From Rhodospirillaceae bacterium (GTDB lineage: Bacteria > Pseudomonadota > Alphaproteobacteria > UBA6615), in assembly GCA_018667335.1 (NCBI GenBank), contig JABIVD010000036.1, positions 1-38,092 on the forward strand: a stretch of DNA of 38,092 nt, read 5' to 3'. The notes beneath the pieces are model-generated. The model was given only the letters and a program-made list of their open reading frames with translations. It had not been told where the DNA came from and did no database searches. Below, piece after piece: positions 35,001 to 38,092 of the stretch; position 1 is the first letter of the stretch; every line of letters starts with the position of its first letter. The translations under genes and the position numbers were made by a program.

Positions 35001-36181
35001 ATGCCATTCGCAAACTCAACGGAAGCCCGGCGATCCGCAAGGTCTGCGTGGTCGTGAACAGCCGGGCCAACTACGCGCGTATCAAGTCGGTTATGCGTGC
35101 GGTCCAACAGCATAATCGGCTGGAGCTTCAACTCGTCGTCGGCGCTTCCGCGCTGCTCTATCGCTACGGCAATGTCGTCGATTTGATCCGCGCGGACGGG
35201 TTCGAACCCTCGGCGGTGATCTACTCGATCGTCGAAGGCGAAAACCCGACCACCATGGCGAAGTCCACCGGCATGGGAATTATCGAGCTTTCGAGCCAGC
35301 TGGAAAACCTCCAGCCCGATATCGTGCTGACGGTCGCCGACCGGTTCGAGACCATGGCCACGGCCATCGCGGCGGCCTACATGAATATCCCGCTGGCCCA
35401 TACCCAGGGTGGCGAGGTCACGGGTTCCATCGACGAGAGCGTGCGCCACGCCATCACCAAGCTGGCACATATCCATTTCCCGGCAACCGAACGTGCGCAT
35501 AGTTTTGTGGTGCGCATGGGCGAGGCACCGGAGACCGTGCATATGACCGGTTGTCCGGCAATCGACCTGTTGGTCGATACCGACCTCAGTCTGGACTCCG
35601 GCCTGCTCAACGGCGAGCAGGGCACGGGCGCCCACCTCGATCCGTCGCGCCCCTACATGGTCGTTCTGCAACATCCGGTCACGACGGAATATGGTTCCGG
35701 TTACGACCAGATTTCGGCCACGCTCGAGGCGGTTCGCAAGATCGACATGCAGACCGTTTGGCTGTGGCCGAATGTGGATGCAGGGTCCGATGATGTGTCC
35801 AAGGGCCTGCGCATGTATCGCGAGGAAAACCCGGACGCAAACGTGCATTTCTACCGCAACTTCCCGGCCGAAGAATATGCCCGCCTGATCAACAATTCCG
35901 CCGTGCTGGTTGGGAATTCGAGTTCGGCCCTGCGCGAAGGTGCCTATCTGGGTGTGCCGGCCGTCAATGTCGGCACCCGGCAGGGCGGCCGAGAGCATGC
36001 CGCGAATGTTTGTCATGCCGACTATGAACCCGGTGCGATCGAACAAGCGGCGCGGTCCCAGATGGATCATGGCCGGTATGAATCCTCACACATGTTTGGC
36101 GATGGCCATGCCGGCGTTCGGATCGCCAACCTGCTCGCCGATTCCGAAATCACCGTTCAGAAAAGATTGGCCTACGCATGA
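34997..36181 (+). CDS. hydrolysing UDP/GDP-sugar 2-epimerase, LegG/NeuC-like
   Basis: A 394-residue NeuC-family epimerase, which inverts C2 of a nucleotide amino sugar and releases the nucleotide. In the legionaminate route this yields the 2,4-diacetamido mannose-type substrate for LegI. Family marks are KVCVVVNSRANYARIKSVM, DIVLTVADRFETMATAIAAA, LAHTQGGEVTGSIDESVRHA, ITKLAHIHFPATERA, VVLQHPVTTEY and LVGNSSSALREGAYLGVPAV. The GGE and SIDESVRHA blocks point to the NeuC/LegG group rather than the non-hydrolysing WecB type. ATG 34997 overlaps the DUF115 stop by 4 bases, with GAGGG upstream. This gene completes the pathway begun at 4.1-13.7 kb but is about 20 kb away from it. Confidence 0.9.
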   Translation: MNAIRKLNGSPAIRKVCVVVNSRANYARIKSVMRAVQQHNRLELQLVVGASALLYRYGNVVDLIRADGFEPSAVIYSIVEGENPTTMAKSTGMGIIELSSQLENLQPDIVLTVADRFETMATAIAAAYMNIPLAHTQGGEVTGSIDESVRHAITKLAHIHFPATERAHSFVVRMGEAPETVHMTGCPAIDLLVDTDLSLDSGLLNGEQGTGAHLDPSRPYMVVLQHPVTTEYGSGYDQISATLEAVRKIDMQTVWLWPNVDAGSDDVSKGLRMYREENPDANVHFYRNFPAEEYARLINNSAVLVGNSSSALREGAYLGVPAVNVGTRQGGREHAANVCHADYEPGAIEQAARSQMDHGRYESSHMFGDGHAGVRIANLLADSEITVQKRLAYA

Positions 36182-37134
36182 GCATCGCGACCCTCGACGC
36201 TGCTTCGATCGATCCCGCGACGCCGGATCTTGTGGCGTTTCCTGATTGTGCCGTGTGTGGCGAACAGGCCTGGATTCCGATTTATGAGGGTCCGGTCCGC
36301 GACGGTGCGTTCGGCAACAGCCGGGCCAGCGGGATGGTTGCCGAATGCGTTGGCTGCGGTGTGCGCCGCCTCGACGAGCATTCATGCCACGACGATGCGG
36401 TCTACACCGACGCGGCCTACCGGGAAATTCTCGGCGAGGCATCCGACACCAACGGGTTCCATGCGGCCCATGACCCATTGCAGCTGGAGCGGTTGAACGT
36501 CGTCAATCCCATGACTCTGCGGGGCAAGGTGGTGGCCGACGTGGGCTGTGCGGCAGGAAGTTTTCTCGATTTTGTCGCGGGCCTGGCCCGGAGTGTGATC
36601 GCGATCGAACCGGGCAAACCGTATCACGAGTCCCTCACGCGGCGCGGGTTTCACGTCTACGACTATACGACCCATGCGCTGGACGATTGCGTGGGTGCGG
36701 TGGAGCACGCCTTCTCGTTTCAGGTGATCGAACATGTCGAGGCGCCGGCCGCGTTTCTGACCGAGATCGCGGCGCTCATGGCACCCGGAGGCCGCTTGAC
36801 GGTTTCGACACCCAATCGGGGTGATCTGCTGATGGAGCTTTTGCCCGAGGACTATCCACCTTTCTTCTACCGGTCTGTTCACCGTTGGTATTTCAGCGAT
36901 GATTCGCTCGCACGCTGTGGCCGCGCGGCCGGCCTGGTCCCTGTCGAGACACGGTTTGTCCATCGGTTTGGCGTCGCCAACACGCTGCGCTGGTTGCGCG
37001 AACGCGCACCCGGCGGCCGCCACCCGCTCCCGGGGCTCGATGACCCGGCGCTCGATTCCGTCTGGCGCGATACGCTGGCCCGCGAGGGAACGGCGGACAC
37101 GATCTACATGACCTTCGAGAAGCCGCTGCCGTGA
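36178..37134 (+). CDS. class I SAM methyltransferase with N-terminal zinc ribbon
   Basis: A 318-residue protein. Cys24, Cys27, Cys57 and Cys60 (CAVC and CVGC) look like a zinc ribbon, seen in several sugar C- or N-methyltransferase-like proteins of glycan clusters. The SAM-binding motif I is VVADVGCAAGSFLDFVA (about 118-134), followed by VIAIEPGKPYHESL, AFSFQVIEHVEAPAAFL (motif after post I) and LMAPGGRLTVSTPNRGD. The ATG overlaps the legG-like stop by 4 bases. It may methylate the nonulosonate or its glycan; no substrate can be read. The next gene overlaps it by 4 bases. Confidence 0.87.
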   Translation: MSIATLDAASIDPATPDLVAFPDCAVCGEQAWIPIYEGPVRDGAFGNSRASGMVAECVGCGVRRLDEHSCHDDAVYTDAAYREILGEASDTNGFHAAHDPLQLERLNVVNPMTLRGKVVADVGCAAGSFLDFVAGLARSVIAIEPGKPYHESLTRRGFHVYDYTTHALDDCVGAVEHAFSFQVIEHVEAPAAFLTEIAALMAPGGRLTVSTPNRGDLLMELLPEDYPPFFYRSVHRWYFSDDSLARCGRAAGLVPVETRFVHRFGVANTLRWLRERAPGGRHPLPGLDDPALDSVWRDTLAREGTADTIYMTFEKPLP

Positions 37135-37952
37135 GCCTGGCGGAAGACGCGCGTATCGATAGCGAACGGTTCACGCCCGAGATGCTCGACGGCCACGCCG
37201 CCGTTCTGGCCGAGCGTGTGTTCCAGGTCGAGACCAAGTGGCCCCATTTCAAGCGCCTGCTGACCGACGTCCGTGCGTTCGCGGCGGAGATGCCGGCCGG
37301 TGCGGTGGTGGCGTCGCTGGAGCGCGGCCTGCTCTACGGCGGGTGCTCGCTGGTCGCTCCGTTTTTTCAGGATCAGGATTTCCAGGCACTCGATTGCAGC
37401 CCACAGAGCGCGGAAGACCGTGGCGCCTACAACGCTTCTATGGTCGACGACCCGCGCTTCCTGTTCGTGCCCGGCGCGCGGCGGGTCGGGGCTTCGGACA
37501 CGGGCCTTGCGGATAGCAGCGTAGACCTCGTGCTGGTGCCCAACCTGGTGCACCACGTCGCCGACCAGGATGCGCTGTTCGCCGAGCTGGCGCGGATCAC
37601 GCGGCCGGGCGGGCGCGTCTATGTGTTCGAGCCGCTGCTCCGCGAACTCCACCAGTCACCCGATGACTATCTTCGCTGGACCCCGTTCGGTATGGCGCGC
37701 GCCATGCGTGAGGCGGGACTCCAGCCGGAAGAACCGAAAACCACCGGCGGCCCGTTTGAGGCGATTGCCTATTGCTGGATCCAGGCGCTGGAATATTTCC
37801 CCGAAGAATCCCGGGCGGACATGGCGGCCTGGTTCTATGGCACACACATGCCGGAACTGATGGACTGGGACGAGACCCACACGCAAAACCGTGTGCGGCA
37901 CAACACCTCGTTTCCGGTTGCCTACTCGATCACGGCGGGCAAGCCCGCCTGA
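37131..37952 (+). CDS. methyltransferase-like protein with eroded motif I
   Basis: A 273-residue protein starting at GTG 37131, overlapping the previous stop (GTGA). The second half reads like a type-11 methyltransferase: LADSSVDLVLVPNLVHHVAD, DALFAELARITRPGGRVYVF and EPLLRELHQSPDDYLRWTPF. The expected glycine-rich SAM loop (D-x-G-x-G) is missing; at its place is VVASLERGLLYGGCSLVAPF, followed by FQALDCSPQSAEDRG, which may supply the acidic residue. It could be a divergent active enzyme using another loop, or an inactive partner of the preceding methyltransferase. A perfect hairpin spans its last codons and stop (37934-37949). Confidence 0.78.
   Translation: MSLAEDARIDSERFTPEMLDGHAAVLAERVFQVETKWPHFKRLLTDVRAFAAEMPAGAVVASLERGLLYGGCSLVAPFFQDQDFQALDCSPQSAEDRGAYNASMVDDPRFLFVPGARRVGASDTGLADSSVDLVLVPNLVHHVADQDALFAELARITRPGGRVYVFEPLLRELHQSPDDYLRWTPFGMARAMREAGLQPEEPKTTGGPFEAIAYCWIQALEYFPEESRADMAAWFYGTHMPELMDWDETHTQNRVRHNTSFPVAYSITAGKPA
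37934..37949. repeat. hairpin over the 3' end of the last operon gene
   Basis: GGCGGGC-AA-GCCCGCC is a perfect 7-base stem covering the last codons, immediately before TGA 37950-37952. No T-run follows, so it is a possible mRNA-stabilising structure rather than a standard terminator. Confidence 0.6.
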
Positions 37953-37990
37953 AACATCTGCGGCGTGCCCGCAAAGTCCTTGACCGGGGA

Positions 37991-38016
37991 CCGCGCCCCA
38001 CCTAGGTAGAGCGCGG
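37991..38016 (+). terminator. dyad between the operon and tRNA-Thr, candidate terminator
   Basis: CCGCGC (37991-37996) pairs with GCGCGG (38011-38016) around the perfect palindrome ACCTAGGT (38000-38007); both have the same centre. It is followed by CCTTTCGG, a poor T-run, so termination is uncertain. The dyad lies 9 bases before the tRNA gene. Confidence 0.4.
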
Positions 38017-38025
38017 CCTTTCGGT

Positions 38026-38092
38026 GCCGCCTTAGCTCAGTTGGTAGAGCATCGCATTCGTAATGCGGGGGTCGCAAGTTCGAGTCTTGCAG
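38026..38092 (+). tRNA. tRNA-Thr (anticodon CGT), 3' end outside window
   Basis: The acceptor strand GCCGCCT begins at 38026. The D-stem GCTC/GAGC follows, then the anticodon stem TCGCA/TGCGG with loop TTCGTAA, which gives anticodon CGT reading ACG (Thr). The T-arm is GCAAG-TTCGAGT-CTTGC. The window ends two bases into the 3' acceptor strand (AG), which matches the expected complement so far. Confidence 0.92.

Noticed and set aside
34835-36070. 411-codon open frame on the minus strand
   Set aside because: Antisense to the LegG-like and DUF115 genes, both clearly real; the product is His/Arg-rich with no motif.

Overview
The window is high-GC DNA (roughly 60-65% by eye) with very little non-coding sequence. 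It reads as the chromosome of an alphaproteobacterium, most likely a Rhodospirillales-like, flagellated free-living species. The lineage markers are a GcrA cell-cycle regulator, the hemC-hemD-mic60-hemY block, a DUF1674/SDHAF4 protein, a CysN-CysC fusion and a Maf/DUF115 protein. I call 35 protein genes and one partial tRNA. No gap between genes exceeds 300 bases; the longest, 8713-8996 (284 bases), carries a dyad and a promoter-like pair. I see no transposase, integrase, CRISPR array or phage gene.

Region 1 (1-13.7 kb) is a glycan locus. It has two GT4-type glycosyltransferases (the first cut by the window edge), two adjacent FkbM methyltransferases, a CMP-nonulosonate cytidylyltransferase and a NeuB-type synthase. 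Next come CysNC and CysD (APS/PAPS synthesis), a divergent TviB-type UDP-HexNAc dehydrogenase, and then, on the minus strand, a CBS-domain sugar nucleotidyltransferase (PtmE type), a LegC-type aminotransferase and a LegB-type 4,6-dehydratase. The LegB/LegC/PtmE/LegI/LegF set points to a legionaminic-acid-like nonulosonic acid made by a nucleotide-diphosphate route.

Region 2 (13.8-33 kb) is mainly housekeeping. A heparinase II/III-like gene, rpe and rsmB lie on the minus strand, directly upstream of the leg genes in transcription order. They are followed by gcrA (with a strong terminator and DnaA-box-like sites), htpX, a DUF1674 protein, a DEDD exonuclease and a small ABM-fold protein. An unrecognised polytopic membrane protein has a long disordered tail with three 16-residue repeats. 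Then come acs, a Rieske protein, an EVE-domain protein, gpsA, a TIGR02466-type oxygenase-like protein and tsaD, all on the minus strand. The divergent plus-strand run is hemC, hemD, mic60 (with an N-terminal HTH-like segment) and hemY (with a C-terminal zinc ribbon).

Region 3 (33-38.1 kb) is a compact plus-strand operon with 4-base overlaps: a Maf-like DUF115 protein, a LegG/NeuC-type hydrolysing 2-epimerase and two methyltransferase-like proteins. It ends at a dyad and a tRNA-Thr(CGT) cut by the window end. LegG supplies the step missing from region 1, so regions 1 and 3 together look like one nonulosonate pathway feeding flagellin (Maf) or surface glycosylation, split by about 20 kb of core genes. 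The N-acetyltransferase (LegH) is not in the window.
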